DNA of 64,000 bases from Rhodospirillales bacterium (GCA_018432935.1 JAHDSF010000021.1:1-64000); one strand, 5' to 3'. Positions 39,436-49,849 are shown, numbered from the stretch's first letter. Notes: a model not told the origin generated them from the sequence alone. Numbers and translations are program-made.

Positions 39436-40368
39436 CTACCGCTGATCGAGCCCCACCAGCGAGCGGGCGAAGGCCTTGGCCTCGAAGGGGTGTAGGTCGT
39501 CGATCCCTTCGCCGACGCCGACCGCGTGCACCGGGAGGCCGAAGGCGCGGGCGAGCGCCACCACCACGCCGCCCTTGGCCGAGCCGTCGAGCTTGGTCAG
39601 CACCAGGCCCGAGACCTCGACCATGTCGCGGAACGCCTCGACCTGGGCATGGGCGTTCTGGCCGATGGTGGCGTCCATCACCAGCAGGCAGGAATGCGGC
39701 GCCTCGGGGTCGAGCTTGCGCACGACGCGGACGATCTTGGCCAGCTCGTCCATCAGCGCCTTCTTGTTCTGCAGCCTCCCCGCGGTGTCGACCAGGAGGA
39801 CGTCGAAGCCCTCGGAGCGCGCCCGCGCCAGGGCATCGAAGGCGAGACCCGCCGCGTCGGCGCCGGTCTTCGCCGTCACCACCGGGCAGCCCGAGCGCTC
39901 GCCCCAGATCTCGAGCTGCTCGACCGCGGCGGCGCGGAAGGTGTCGGCGGCGGCGATCAGCACCTTCAGGCCGTCGTCCTTCCACTGCCGGGCGAGCTTG
40001 CCGATGGTGGTGGTCTTGCCGCTGCCGTTGACGCCGCACACCAGGACCACGTGCGGCCGGCGCGCACGGTCGATGGCCAGCGGCATCGCGACCGGCTCCA
40101 GCACCCTGGCCACGTCGGCGGCGAGCGCCGCGCGCACCTCCTCCGGCGTCACTTCCTGGTTGAAACGGGTGCGGCGGAAGTCCTCGACGATCTCGCCCGC
40201 GGTCTCGACCCCGAGGTCGGCCGAGATCAGCAGCTCCTCCAGTTCCTCCAGCGCCGCGTCATCGAGGCGGCGTTTGGTGAACAGGCCGGTGATGCCGTCG
40301 CCGATCTTGTCGGACGAACGGGTAAGTCCGGCCTTGAGCCGCGCGAACCAGCCGCCGCCCTCGCTCAC
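39436..40368 (-). CDS. ftsY: Signal recognition particle receptor FtsY
   Basis: The GTPase that docks SRP-ribosome complexes at the membrane, partner of Ffh at 53.6 kb. The 310 residues have only a short N-terminal part, then the NG domain: CGVNGSGKTTTIGKLA, DTFRAAAVEQL, VDTAGRLQNK, TKLDGSAKGG, GVGEGIDDLHPF. Its ATG overlaps the mtaB stop (ATGA), in the operon dapF-mtaB-ftsY. Confidence 0.97.
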   Translation of the reverse strand: MSEGGGWFARLKAGLTRSSDKIGDGITGLFTKRRLDDAALEELEELLISADLGVETAGEIVEDFRRTRFNQEVTPEEVRAALAADVARVLEPVAMPLAIDRARRPHVVLVCGVNGSGKTTTIGKLARQWKDDGLKVLIAAADTFRAAAVEQLEIWGERSGCPVVTAKTGADAAGLAFDALARARSEGFDVLLVDTAGRLQNKKALMDELAKIVRVVRKLDPEAPHSCLLVMDATIGQNAHAQVEAFRDMVEVSGLVLTKLDGSAKGGVVVALARAFGLPVHAVGVGEGIDDLHPFEAKAFARSLVGLDQR

Positions 40369-41603
40369 GAGGCCTCCGCGACGAGTTGGCCGTCGGCGAC
40401 CGCGGCGACGCGCCCGCGGACCAGGGCGCCGGGATCGGCGGCGAAGGCGAGGCGGACCGGCGCGTAGTGGCGGCTGCGCCCTTCGGCCCCGGTCTCGACC
40501 AGGACCTCGGTTTCCGAACCGATGCGGCTCTCCAGGTAGCGCTGCAACGCTGCGTCGCCGCAGGCCCGCAGGCGCGCCGCTCGTTCCTTGCGGAGGCGCA
40601 TCGGCACCTGCGGCATGCGTGCGGCGGGGGTGCCGGCGCGGGCCGAGAACGGGAACACGTGAAGGAAGGTGACGCCCATCGCAGCGACCGTCGCCAGCGT
40701 GGTCTCGAACATCTCATCGCTCTCGGTCGGAAAGCCGGCGATCAGGTCGGCGCCCAGGGTCACGTCGGGCCGCGCACGGCGAAGGCGGTCCGCCACCTCG
40801 ATGGCCTGGGCGCGCGAATGGCGCCGCCGCATGCGCTTCAGCGTGAGGTCCTCCCCCGCCTGCAGGCTGAGGTGCACGTGCGGCATGAACCGCGGCTCGT
40901 CGGCCAGCAGGTCGAAGACGTTGTCGTCGATCGCCGCCGGATCGAGCGAGGTGAGGCGGAGACGGGCAAGCCCGGGTACCCGGGCCAGAACCTCGCGGCC
41001 GAGTGCGCCGAGCCGAGGCCTGTCGGCCATGTCGCTGCCGTAGCTGGCGATGTCGACGCCGGTCAACACCACCTCGCGATAACCGTTGCCGACCAGCTCC
41101 GCCACCTGTCCCACGACCGCGTCCGCGGGCATGCTGCGGTTGGGACCGCGGGCGAACGGGATGATGCAGAAGGTGCAGCGGTGGTCGCAGCCCTGCTGCA
41201 CCTGAACGAAGGCGCGGGTCCTGCTCTCGAATCCCGGGACCAGATGTCCCGCTGCCTCGCGAACCTCCATGATGTCGGAGACGACGATGCGTTCGTCGCC
41301 GCCCAAAGCTTCGGCCTGCAGCTTCTCGCGATTGCCGAGCACCCGGTCGACCTCGGGCATGTCGGCGTAGGCGGCGGGCGAAAGCTGGGCGCCGCAGCCG
41401 GTGACGATGATGCGGGCCGCCGGGTTCTCGCGCCTGAGCTTGCGGATCGCCTGGCGGGCCTGGCGCTCGGCCTCGGCGGTGACCGCGCAGGTGTTGACGA
41501 TGACCGCGTCGTCGAGACCCGCCTCCGTGGCCTGATTGCGGATGACCTCGGACTCGAAGGCGTTTAGTCGGCAGCCGAAGGTGACGACGCGGACGCTGCC
41601 CAT
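40365..41603 (-). CDS. mtaB: tRNA threonylcarbamoyladenosine methylthiotransferase MtaB
   Basis: A radical SAM enzyme that methylthiolates t6A37 of tRNA. The 412 residues show the N-terminal MTTase domain with cysteines in TFGCRLNAFESE, VNTCAVTAEAE and GCGAQLSP, and the radical SAM motif GCDHRCTFCIIPFARG (CxxxCxxC). A TRAM-like C-terminal part is present. It lies 4 bases after dapF and overlaps ftsY. Confidence 0.95.
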   Translation of the reverse strand: MGSVRVVTFGCRLNAFESEVIRNQATEAGLDDAVIVNTCAVTAEAERQARQAIRKLRRENPAARIIVTGCGAQLSPAAYADMPEVDRVLGNREKLQAEALGGDERIVVSDIMEVREAAGHLVPGFESRTRAFVQVQQGCDHRCTFCIIPFARGPNRSMPADAVVGQVAELVGNGYREVVLTGVDIASYGSDMADRPRLGALGREVLARVPGLARLRLTSLDPAAIDDNVFDLLADEPRFMPHVHLSLQAGEDLTLKRMRRRHSRAQAIEVADRLRRARPDVTLGADLIAGFPTESDEMFETTLATVAAMGVTFLHVFPFSARAGTPAARMPQVPMRLRKERAARLRACGDAALQRYLESRIGSETEVLVETGAEGRSRHYAPVRLAFAADPGALVRGRVAAVADGQLVAEAS

Positions 41604-41607
41604 CGCC

Positions 41608-42447
41608 TCAGGCCTCCGCCAGCAGGGCCGGCTCGAGGGTGCCGCGGAAGCTGACCAGCGCGGGACCGGTCATCAGCACGTGGCCGTCGGGCAGCCATTC
41701 GATGTGCAGGGTGCCGCCGTCCAGGACCACGTCGGCCGAACGTTCGGAAAGCCCGCGCCGGGCCGCCGCCACCAGAGACGCGCAGGCGCCGCTGCCGCAG
41801 GCGCGGGTGACGCCGGTGCCGCGCTCCCACACCCGCATGCGCAGGCGGCTGCGGTCCAGCACCTGGACGAATTCGACATTGGTGTATTCGGGGAACAGCG
41901 GGTGCTTCTCGACCGCCGGCCCGACCTCCTCCACCGGGATGGCGGCGACGTCGTCGACGAAGAATACCGCGTGCGGATTGCCCATGCTGACGGCGACCGG
42001 CGCGGCGAGCAGACCGACGGAGAGGTCGAGGCGCAGGGTATCCTGCGGCTTGGCGAGCGGGATTTCGCGCCAGTCGAGCCGGGCCGGCCCCATGTCGACC
42101 GCGATGCGGCCGTCGGGCAGCGCCTCGGCGTCCAGCAGCCCGGCCACGGTCTGGATCACCGCGTGCCTTTCGCCGCTCTCCTCCATCAGCAGGGAGGCGA
42201 CGCAGCGGGTGGCGTTGCCGCACGCCTGCACCTCGCTGCCGTCGGCGTTGCGGATGCGCATGAAGGCGTCGGCGAGGGCTTCCCGCGGCGGCTCGATGAC
42301 GATCAGCTGGTCGCAGCCGACCCCGGTCTTGCGGTCGGCGATGGCGCGGATGGCGGGAGCCTCGAGCGCAAAGGCGCGCGTCCGCGCGTCCAGCACCACG
42401 AAGTCGTTGCCCAGCCCGTGCATCTTGACGAAGGGATATCCGCTCAT
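41608..42447 (-). CDS. dapF: Diaminopimelate epimerase
   Basis: It converts LL- to meso-diaminopimelate for lysine and peptidoglycan. The 279-residue length is normal. The paired active-site cysteines are in ACGNATRCV and [22 protein letters not shown] at the start is diagnostic. ATG 42447 ([15 protein letters not shown]) starts the protein. It is first in the operon dapF-mtaB-ftsY, a common alphaproteobacterial order. Confidence 0.97.
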   Translation of the reverse strand: MSGYPFVKMHGLGNDFVVLDARTRAFALEAPAIRAIADRKTGVGCDQLIVIEPPREALADAFMRIRNADGSEVQACGNATRCVASLLMEESGERHAVIQTVAGLLDAEALPDGRIAVDMGPARLDWREIPLAKPQDTLRLDLSVGLLAAPVAVSMGNPHAVFFVDDVAAIPVEEVGPAVEKHPLFPEYTNVEFVQVLDRSRLRMRVWERGTGVTRACGSGACASLVAAARRGLSERSADVVLDGGTLHIEWLPDGHVLMTGPALVSFRGTLEPALLAEA

Positions 42448-42630
42448 GAGCCGATAGATAGGGCGCCAGGGCGCCGGGAGTCCACAGGAAAGCGGACGGA
42501 GGCAAGCTGTCGACAGGGTGCACCGCCGCGGCTTTCCCGTTCGCGTCGGATTCCTTATCATGCCCGCTGCAGTTGCGCGGTCGCAGCTGTCCCCCGCGCG
42601 AGAGAACAAGCAGAAGAATGGAGTATCGCG

Positions 42631-43341
42631 ATGACCGACCGTCCGACCCTGGTCCTGCTGCCCGGCCTGATCTGCGACGCCGCCTTGTGGCGCCACCAGC
42701 TTGACACCTTGACCGACATCGCCGAGGTGACGATGCCCGATCTCACCCGGTTCGATGACGTCCGCGTGGCCGCGCGCACGCTGCTTTCGGAACTGCCGCC
42801 GAGCTTCGCGCTGGCCGGCCTGTCGATGGGAGGTTACGTCGCTTTCGAGATCATGCGTCAGGCGCCCGGCCGGGTCAGCCGGCTCGCCCTGCTCGACACC
42901 TCGGCGCGTGCCGACACGCCCGAGGGACAGGCCCGCCGCCGCGGCTCCATCGAGGCGGCGGCCAAACCCGATTTCGACCTTGCCGCCGTCACCCAGCACA
43001 TGCTGCCGATGTTTCTGACCGAAGCGGGTCGTGAAAACAGAGCCCTGGTCGAGGCGGTCACCGCGATGGCAGTGCGCTATGGCCGCGAGGCCTTCGGCCG
43101 CAGCCAGGCGCTGATGCTGAGCCGGCCCGACAGCCGCCCGGACCTGCCGCAGATCGGCTGCCCGACCCTGGTTCTGTGCGGCCGCCAGGACGTCTTCACC
43201 ACGCCCGAGCTGCACCTCGAGATCGCCCGAGGGATTCCGAATTCGGTTCTCGTCTACGTCGAGGATGCGGGACACCTTTCACCCATGGAGCAGCCCCACG
43301 CCGTCAGCGCGGCCATGCGCTACTGGCTGAACGCGCGGTAG
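42631..43341 (+). CDS. Alpha/beta hydrolase
   Basis: A 236-residue hydrolase. The ATG at 42631 has GGAG 7 bases upstream. The nucleophile Ser is in [13 protein letters not shown], the acid in [12 protein letters not shown], and His in [12 protein letters not shown]. Substrate unknown. It is divergent from dapF by 183 bases. Confidence 0.88.
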   Translation: MTDRPTLVLLPGLICDAALWRHQLDTLTDIAEVTMPDLTRFDDVRVAARTLLSELPPSFALAGLSMGGYVAFEIMRQAPGRVSRLALLDTSARADTPEGQARRRGSIEAAAKPDFDLAAVTQHMLPMFLTEAGRENRALVEAVTAMAVRYGREAFGRSQALMLSRPDSRPDLPQIGCPTLVLCGRQDVFTTPELHLEIARGIPNSVLVYVEDAGHLSPMEQPHAVSAAMRYWLNAR

Positions 43342-43483
43342 GGTCTGCCCCTCGTCCGGCGGCAGACCGGGCTTTTGGGCAGCGCCTTTCCGTACCCGGC
43401 GGGGCGCCGCTGCCGTGCGCGCCGCTGGATCGCGAATCCGGTCTCCTTTATGATCGGAACCCGTATCGGGGGAGGGGGTTGCC

Positions 43484-45328
43484 GTGGGCCGTCGTGTCGT
43501 CGTCTTCGCCTGTGCTGCGCGGGCCCGCGGAGCGCATGCGCCTCCGGCTCACTCGGGTTCGCTTGCCGGTGTGAAACGCCGCGTCGCTGCCCTGGCACTG
43601 GCGCTGCTGTTCGGGTTGCTGGCCGGCGTGGCGGCGGCGGAAGACCTTGTCGTGTCGCGGGCGCTGCTGGAGGACACGACCGGAAACCTGACGATCGAGG
43701 AGGTGGCCGGACGGGACTTCGAGCCGGTCGAGCGCACGGTGACCCGCGGCTATTCGGACTCGGCCTTCTGGCTTCGCCTGAGGGTGCGACCGCCCGCCCG
43801 CGGGGGCGATGTCGTATTGCACGTCCGCCCGGCCTCCCTCGACGAGTTGCGCCTGTTCGAGCCCGATCCCGGCGATCCCTCCGGCTGGCGGACGCGGGTG
43901 ACCGGCAGCCGCCACCCTTACGCCGGCCGGGAGCGGACCGGCCTCGGTTTCACCGTCACCCCGGCGCTGCCGGACACGACCTACTATCTGCGTCTCAGGA
44001 CGGACACCCTGTCGCGACTCAGCGTGCAGGCGCTGGAGCCGCGCGAGGCCGACCGCAAGGATTCCCAGCAGGACCTGCTGCTGGTGTTCTTCATCACGTC
44101 GCTCGTGTACCTCCTGCTGTGGGCGGGGCAGAGCTACATCCTGGACCGCCAGCCGGTGGTCGGCCTGTTCGCGGTGCACCAGGCCGTCTACATCCTCAGC
44201 GGCCTGGCCGTGACCGGTTATCTGGCCCCCTTCGCGCCCGCGGCCTTCCCCGGGCTGGTCGCCACGATGACCGCGGTCCTGGTCTGCGCCATGAACTTCA
44301 CCGGCGTGCTGTTCAGCCGGGCCCTGTTCGCGCCCTACCAGCCGCCGCCCCTGCTGATGCGCGGCCTGTCGCTGTTCCTGGCCGCCTTCCCGCTGCAGCT
44401 CGTGGCCATGGCTGCCGGACACGCCCGCCTCGCCCTGGCGGTCAACGACGTGCTGGTGACGGTGCTGTCTTGGTATTTCCTGCTGGTCGCCGCCACCGTC
44501 CGCCGCGAGCAGGTGCCCAGCCGGCGGATGCTGCGGCTGATCTTCGTGACGATCACCGTGCTGGCCACCGCCTCCGGGGGTTCCAGCTTCGGCATCTGGG
44601 CGATGCCCGACAGCGCGCTGGCCGATACCCTCATGGTCGTCGTCAACGGCCTGATCGCCAGCGGCCTGCTGGCGATGCTGCTTCACACCCGCCTGCGTCA
44701 GCTGCGGCTCGAGGCGCAGCGCGCGGCCGAGGAGCTCCGCCTTGCCCAGAAGACGCTGGCGATCGAGCGGGCGCTCAAGGAGGAAGCCGAGCTAAGGGCG
44801 CGCACCGACTACCTGACGGGCCTCTTCAACCGCCGCCATTTCATCGAGGTGGCGGAGCGAGAGCTGGCAAGGTCGGTGCGCTACCGCAACCCCGTTTCCC
44901 TGCTGATGATCGACATCGATCGCTTCAAGGCGGTCAACGACACCTGGGGCCACGGTGCCGGCGACGCCGTGCTCCAGGAGGTGGCGCACCTGATCCGCAG
45001 CACCTTGCGCGACGTCGACGTCGTCGGTCGCGTCGGGGGCGAGGAATTCGCGGCGGTGCTGCTCGAGGTCGACGGCGACCGCGCGCTCCAGGTCTCGCAG
45101 CGGCTGTGTGCGACGGTTGCCGCCGCCCCGATCGCCATTCCCGACGGCGGCCCGTTGCACGTCACCATCTCGGTCGGAATTGCCGAGTTGAAAGGCCGCG
45201 CCATAGAGCTCGACCGTCTGCTGCACGAGGCTGACCACGCCCTCTATGACGCCAAGGAAGCGGGACGCAACCGGGCGGTGAGGGCGGCGCAGGCGGCAGC
45301 ACTGGATCGCGAGCGCCCGCTCGCCTAG
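43484..45328 (+). CDS. Diguanylate cyclase with 7TMR-DISM sensor
   Basis: It makes cyclic di-GMP in response to an extracytoplasmic signal. A signal-like helix is followed by a 7TMR-DISM extracellular domain (VTRGYSDSAFWLRLRV), seven helices (about 205-400), a coiled coil (RLEAQRAAEELRLAQKTL) and a GGDEF domain. The active site is VGGEEFAAVL, and RDVD five residues before it is the product-inhibition I-site, so the enzyme looks active and feedback-controlled. The start is GTG 43484 with a GGAGGGGG ribosome site, or GTG 43571, which would put the signal helix at the very N-terminus. Confidence 0.92.
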   Translation: MGRRVVVFACAARARGAHAPPAHSGSLAGVKRRVAALALALLFGLLAGVAAAEDLVVSRALLEDTTGNLTIEEVAGRDFEPVERTVTRGYSDSAFWLRLRVRPPARGGDVVLHVRPASLDELRLFEPDPGDPSGWRTRVTGSRHPYAGRERTGLGFTVTPALPDTTYYLRLRTDTLSRLSVQALEPREADRKDSQQDLLLVFFITSLVYLLLWAGQSYILDRQPVVGLFAVHQAVYILSGLAVTGYLAPFAPAAFPGLVATMTAVLVCAMNFTGVLFSRALFAPYQPPPLLMRGLSLFLAAFPLQLVAMAAGHARLALAVNDVLVTVLSWYFLLVAATVRREQVPSRRMLRLIFVTITVLATASGGSSFGIWAMPDSALADTLMVVVNGLIASGLLAMLLHTRLRQLRLEAQRAAEELRLAQKTLAIERALKEEAELRARTDYLTGLFNRRHFIEVAERELARSVRYRNPVSLLMIDIDRFKAVNDTWGHGAGDAVLQEVAHLIRSTLRDVDVVGRVGGEEFAAVLLEVDGDRALQVSQRLCATVAAAPIAIPDGGPLHVTISVGIAELKGRAIELDRLLHEADHALYDAKEAGRNRAVRAAQAAALDRERPLA

Positions 45329-45366
45329 GATCGGATGCCGTGTTCTCCGGGGGAAGGAAACCCGAC

Positions 45367-47202
45367 GTGCAGCACTGTGCCGTTGCGTTCGCCTGCCTTC
45401 TGCTCACCGCCTGCGTGACGACGCAGCCGGCGCCGCCCGAAACCGAGGCCGAGCGGGCCGGCCGTCTGGTTCGGATGGAAGCCTCCGCCCGCAAGGCCAA
45501 GCTCGAGCTGGTGCGGGTCCGCCGCGTATTCCGACCACTGGCGATCGCTGCCGCCGAGATTTGCGGCAACTTTGCCACCTTCCAACCCGGTTACCGGACA
45601 GCCGTGCTGATGCCCGACGGGGATTCGGTCGCCAACGAGGTGCTGCGGCGGGTCGATGGCGCCACCGAACGCGGTCCCGTCGTGAGCGCGGTCGATGAAG
45701 GCGGCCCGGCGGCGAACGCCGGCCTTCAGGCGGGCGACGTGGTGCTGGCGATCGGCGGAGTCCCGGTTCCGCCGACCGGCCCGGCCGCCCTGGCGGCGCT
45801 GCGGCGGGCCTCTCCGGGTTCAGCGGCGCCGCTGGCGACCCGGGTGCTGCGCGACGGCCGCGAGATCGAGCTTGCGATCGCGGCGGAGCGGGCGTGCGAC
45901 ATGCCGGTCGACGTTTCCGATGAGCCGCGCGTCCATGCCTCGGTGGGCGGTCGGCAGGGCATCGTGGTGACTGCGGGCATGCTGCAGTTTGCGAGCGACG
46001 ACGATCTGGCGGTCGTCCTCGGCCACGAGCTTTCGCACATCCTCCTCGACATGCGTTCCAGGCCGGAGCGCGACGCGCTTCTGGGCGGCGCCGCACGCAG
46101 CAGCGCCACGGGAACCGGCCGGGCGGAGATCGAGCTCGACTGCGACCATCTGGGGGTGCTGCTGGCGGCCCGGGCGGGGTTCGATGTCGGCGGCTCAGCC
46201 GAGTTGTGGCGCCGCAGTGCCGGCGGCGAGCTCTCGGAGACCCGACCCAAGGGCGGGCAGTACCCGAGCCACGCCGAGCGCTATGCCGCCCTGAAGGAGG
46301 TTGTGGATCAGGTCGGCGCCCGCCGGGCCGCCGGGCAGCCGGTCCTGCCGGGTTTCCCGGACCTGCTCCTGCGGCCCGTTCCGCAGCCGGCGCACCTCCC
46401 CGGGCTTGATGAGCCGGCCGATCCCGCAACCGGAACGGCGCCGACCCCGGCCAGTCTCCGTCCAAACCCGGGCGCGGCTCCGGTCCTGGCGCCTGCGCCG
46501 CCGGCGGTCGGCCAGGCCGGGGCGGCGTTCCGCGACTGCGCCGACTGCCCCGAGATGATCCCGCTCCCGGCTGGCGCGTTCGACATGGGCGATCTCGACG
46601 GCTCCGGTTACGCGCACGAACGGCCGGTCCGCCGCATCACGCTGGCGCGCCCCTTCGCGGTCGGGAAGTACGAGGTGACGCAGGCGGAGTGGCGCGCGGT
46701 GATGGGCGGCAATCCCAGCCGCTTTGCCGGCGACGCCCGACCGGTGGAGAACGTGACCTGGATCGAGGCGAAGGAGTACGCGAGGCGCCTTGCCGCGACG
46801 ACCGGCAAGCCGTACCGCCTGCTCAGCGAGGCTGAATGGGAGTACGCCGCCCGCGCCGGATCGTGCGCCGCCTACCCGTGGGGCGACGCCATCAGTCCGC
46901 TCCAGGCTCGCTATGCCGGAGGCGACGGAACGGAGCTCGTGGGCTCCTATCCGCCCAACGCTTTCGGCCTGCACGACACGGCAGGCAACGTCTGGGAATG
47001 GGTGGAGGATTGCTGGAGCCGCTCACTTGCAGACATTCCCGCCGATGGCGCCGCGCAGAATCCTGTGGGCTGTGACGCCCGGGTCAGTCGCGGCGGCTCC
47101 TGGGGCCGTCGCGGCGGCGCCTTGCGCTCGGCCTACCGGGAGTGGGCTGCGCCGGGCGTGCGCTCGCCCACGATCGGCTTCCGGGTGGCGCGGGGGATGT
47201 GA
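45367..47202 (+). CDS. Lipoprotein joining PDZ, M48-type protease and SUMF/FGE-like domains
   Basis: A 611-residue exported lipoprotein. GTG 45367 follows GGAAGGA by 8 bases and starts a lipoprotein signal (FACLLLTACVTTQ, Cys16); GTG 45340 would add 9 residues. A PDZ-like segment lies near 100-165 (RGPVVSAVDEGGPAANAG). A zinc-protease core has HELSH (220-224) and the expected ExxxD (ELDCD, about 256) for an M48-type enzyme. A Pro/Ala-rich linker (about 336-390) leads to a formylglycine-generating-enzyme-like domain (about 394-611; MIPLPAGAFDMGD, YEVTQAEW, LLSEAEWEYAARAG, NVWEWVEDCW, RGGSWG). That domain lacks the catalytic Cys pair of true FGE near its end, so it may be a binding or non-FGE variant. 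A shorter paralogue of the protease half is at 52.2 kb. Confidence 0.85.
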   Translation: MQHCAVAFACLLLTACVTTQPAPPETEAERAGRLVRMEASARKAKLELVRVRRVFRPLAIAAAEICGNFATFQPGYRTAVLMPDGDSVANEVLRRVDGATERGPVVSAVDEGGPAANAGLQAGDVVLAIGGVPVPPTGPAALAALRRASPGSAAPLATRVLRDGREIELAIAAERACDMPVDVSDEPRVHASVGGRQGIVVTAGMLQFASDDDLAVVLGHELSHILLDMRSRPERDALLGGAARSSATGTGRAEIELDCDHLGVLLAARAGFDVGGSAELWRRSAGGELSETRPKGGQYPSHAERYAALKEVVDQVGARRAAGQPVLPGFPDLLLRPVPQPAHLPGLDEPADPATGTAPTPASLRPNPGAAPVLAPAPPAVGQAGAAFRDCADCPEMIPLPAGAFDMGDLDGSGYAHERPVRRITLARPFAVGKYEVTQAEWRAVMGGNPSRFAGDARPVENVTWIEAKEYARRLAATTGKPYRLLSEAEWEYAARAGSCAAYPWGDAISPLQARYAGGDGTELVGSYPPNAFGLHDTAGNVWEWVEDCWSRSLADIPADGAAQNPVGCDARVSRGGSWGRRGGALRSAYREWAAPGVRSPTIGFRVARGM

Positions 47203-47233
47203 AGCCGCGAAGCTCTTGCCTTCCGAGGCTCCT

Positions 47234-47761
47234 TCAGTCGCCGACCACCCGGAGGTGCCGCTTCTGCCACAGATGCGGGCCATGGTAGAGGACGCCGAGA
47301 CTTGACGACAGGAACCGCTCCGGCGGGTCGAACACCTGGGCGACGACGAGACCTGCCTTGGTCCGGAAGCGGATCGTCAGCTCGTCCTCGCCGGTCGGCA
47401 GGATCGATTCCACCTCGCGCTCGACAAGATCGACGAAGCCGGTTGCCGGGTTGGTCGGGGTGGCGAAATTGCCGGTCCAGCGCGTCCATATGCCGATGCA
47501 TTCGCTGTAGACGAGATCGCGGCGGATGAACCAGAGATAGATCCCGACGTCGTCGATGAACCCGTTGAGGTCTGCGCTCACGACCAGAAAGCCGCAACGG
47601 CAGGCGAACTGGGCATAGATCGTGTCGGCGCGGCCGCTCTCGATCGTCAGCTCGCGCCCCTCGAAATAAAAGCGGCAGGGGCGCGAGCTGGTTCCTCTGA
47701 AAGGCGGCCCTGACGAGAACCGGGATTGCGCCGGATGCGACAGAATTGCCGGCCGCCTCAC
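47234..47761 (-). CDS. Hypothetical protein
   Basis: An open frame of 175 residues with reasonable protein-like content (TIYAQFACRCGFLVVSADLN; VEREVESILPTGEDELTIRF). No domain is recognised. It begins at the 3' end of the azoreductase gene (overlap 47758-47761). The true start may be internal, because the first 35 residues look non-conserved in character. The opposite frames are less convincing. Confidence 0.5.
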   Translation of the reverse strand: MRRPAILSHPAQSRFSSGPPFRGTSSRPCRFYFEGRELTIESGRADTIYAQFACRCGFLVVSADLNGFIDDVGIYLWFIRRDLVYSECIGIWTRWTGNFATPTNPATGFVDLVEREVESILPTGEDELTIRFRTKAGLVVAQVFDPPERFLSSSLGVLYHGPHLWQKRHLRVVGD

Positions 47762-48372
47762 GCCGCGAGCGCCGGCTCCGCGACCAGGTCTTTCACCTCG
47801 GCCAGGGCGGCGGCGATCGCCTGGGTGCGGCGTTCGGTGCCCATCGCCAGGCCCTCGGCGCGGATGAAGGCGACGTCGGTGATGCCGACGAAGGCGAGCA
47901 GGGCCTTGAGGTGCGGCTCCTGGGCGTCCATGACGTTGGCCGGCCCGTCGCTGTAGACGCCGCCGCGGCTCTCCACCACGATCGCCCGCTTGCCCTTGAG
48001 CAGGCCCTCGGGGCCGGCTGCGGTGTAGCGGAAGGTGACGCCGGCGCGCAGCACATGGTCGAACCAGGCCTTCAGCGTCGAGGGCATGCCGAAGTTGTAC
48101 ATCGGCGCGCCGATGACGAGGACGTCGGCCTCCTGCACCTCGCGGATCAGCGCGTCGGAAAGAGCCCGCGCCTTGCTCTCCCCGTCGGTGCCGACGAACG
48201 AGGCGAACGCCCCTCCCGTCAGGTGCGGCACCGGTTCGGCCGCGAGGTCGCGGACGCGGACCTTCAAGGACGGGTCCCGCGCCCGCAGGCGGGCGACCAC
48301 CTCCGCGGTCAGCCGCTTGGATACCGAAGCCTCTCCGTTGAGGCTGCTGTCGAGAACGAGAACCTTGGACAT
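47758..48372 (-). CDS. azoR: FMN-dependent NADH-azoreductase
   Basis: A flavodoxin-fold enzyme that reduces azo and quinone compounds, 204 residues. VLVLDSSLNGEASVSKRLT is the FMN-phosphate loop, APMYNFGMPSTLKAWFDHVL the flavin site, and VVESRGGVYSDG the later loop. It is divergent from a LysR regulator (111-base gap), the usual pairing in which the regulator controls the reductase. Confidence 0.93.
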   Translation of the reverse strand: MSKVLVLDSSLNGEASVSKRLTAEVVARLRARDPSLKVRVRDLAAEPVPHLTGGAFASFVGTDGESKARALSDALIREVQEADVLVIGAPMYNFGMPSTLKAWFDHVLRAGVTFRYTAAGPEGLLKGKRAIVVESRGGVYSDGPANVMDAQEPHLKALLAFVGITDVAFIRAEGLAMGTERRTQAIAAALAEVKDLVAEPALAA

Positions 48373-48483
48373 CCTGACCTCCAGACCATCCGAAACATTG
48401 CGATACCGAAGATCTGGAGGTTCATTTTGCGCAACGGTATGCCCATATTGTGAACATCACTGTTGACCAAAAAGGAACGGAAG

Positions 48484-49446
48484 ATGGCCGAGCTGGACGA
48501 TATCCGCGCCCTGGTCGAGGTGCTGGAGACGGGCGGCTTCAGCAGCGCCGCCGGCCGCCTCGGTGTATCGAAGTCGATCGTCAGCCGCCGCGTCTCCCGG
48601 CTCGAGGCGGATCTGGGGACGCGGCTGGTGACCCGCACCACCCGCGGCATCGCCGCCACCGAGGCGGGGCAGGAGTTCCGCGCCCGCGCCGCCCGCATCC
48701 TGCGCGACCTCGAGGAGGCGCAGGACGCCGTCGCCCGCCACGGCGGCGAGATCGTCGGGTGCCTGCGCGTGTCGCTGCCGCTGAGCTTCGGCATCAGGCA
48801 CGTGGCGCCGCTCTTGGCCGAGCTGGCGATGCGCCATCCGCGGCTGGAGATCGAAGCCTCGTTCAGCGACCGCCTGGTCGACCTGATCGGCGAGCGGCTC
48901 GACGCAGCGGTGCGGATCGGCCAGCTCCGGGATTCGAGCCTGGTGGCACGGCAGATCGCGCCGGCGCGCACCGTGATCGTCGCCAGCCCGGCGTACCTGG
49001 CACGGCACGGCCGTCCCGCCACCCCGGCCGAACTCGCCGGCCACCAGTGCCTGATCTACACCGCGGCGGCCACCGCCGAATGGCGCTTCCAGGTCGGCCG
49101 GCGCTGGGTCGCGGTGCGGCCGGAGGGGCGACTGCGCTCGGACAGCGGCGACGCCCTCCTGGAGGCGGCAGTGGCCGGCCTCGGCATCGGCGCCTTCCCC
49201 ACCTTCCTGGCCGGCGAGGCGATCCGCAGCGGTCGGCTGGAGCCGCTGCTCCTCGACTTTCCGACGCCCGAGTACGGCATCCACGTCGTCCGCCCGCCCG
49301 GTGCCCACGTCCCCGGCAAGCTGCGCGTCTTCATCGACCTCCTGGCCGCGCACTTCAGCGGCGATCCCCACTGGGACCCGTGCCGGAGCGCGGCGAGAGT
49401 CCGCACGCCGGCGCCGGGCATGGGGCAAGCCGAGCCTGGTGGATAG
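48484..49446 (+). CDS. LysR-family transcriptional regulator
   Basis: A 320-residue regulator. The ATG at 48484 is preceded by AAGGAACGGAAG. The HTH is clear (GGFSSAAGRLGVSKSIVSRRVSRLE) and the effector domain follows to about residue 300. It probably controls the divergent azoreductase gene; the 111-base gap has A/T-rich stretches able to hold LysR boxes, but I could not settle the sites. Confidence 0.93.
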   Translation: MAELDDIRALVEVLETGGFSSAAGRLGVSKSIVSRRVSRLEADLGTRLVTRTTRGIAATEAGQEFRARAARILRDLEEAQDAVARHGGEIVGCLRVSLPLSFGIRHVAPLLAELAMRHPRLEIEASFSDRLVDLIGERLDAAVRIGQLRDSSLVARQIAPARTVIVASPAYLARHGRPATPAELAGHQCLIYTAAATAEWRFQVGRRWVAVRPEGRLRSDSGDALLEAAVAGLGIGAFPTFLAGEAIRSGRLEPLLLDFPTPEYGIHVVRPPGAHVPGKLRVFIDLLAAHFSGDPHWDPCRSAARVRTPAPGMGQAEPGG

Positions 49447-49447
49447 C

Positions 49448-49473
49448 GTCATTCCCGCGCAGGCGGGAATCCA
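49448..49473. repeat. REP-like palindrome
   Basis: GTCATTCCCGC...GCGGGAATCC is a REP-like palindrome of the common CGTCATTCCCGC type, 1 base after the LysR stop. A similar palindrome, reverse in orientation, is at 59883-59908. It fits the transposase remnant at 12.7 kb as a sign of REP/RAYT history. Confidence 0.65.
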
Positions 49474-49849
49474 TTGTTCCTGGCAGTCTTGCGCGGGGAC
49501 ACCGGTGTGATCAGGTACTGCATCCCCCGAATTGCGCCGCGTGACGACTTGCGCGGGCATCCATTTGCCACGGGGCAGGTGAAGTGAAGCATCATGTCGG
49601 TCGAACGCTAGAACCAGGAGCCATGACCAGCGGCGATTGCGGCCGTATCCTCGGGAATGTCAGTTGTCGAGCCTTTGAAAACCCGGTCGATCCAGTTCGC
49701 GGAGCCGGATGGCCCCAAGGGGATGCGGTGTTCGATCGGCGACAGCCGCCGGAGCGGGTCGGACCGTAAGGGCAGCTTCGCCGGGACGCTCAAGGTCTTC
49801 GATCCATTCGAGGCCTCGCACATCCCGAAGCTGGGACGCGCGTCCGGCC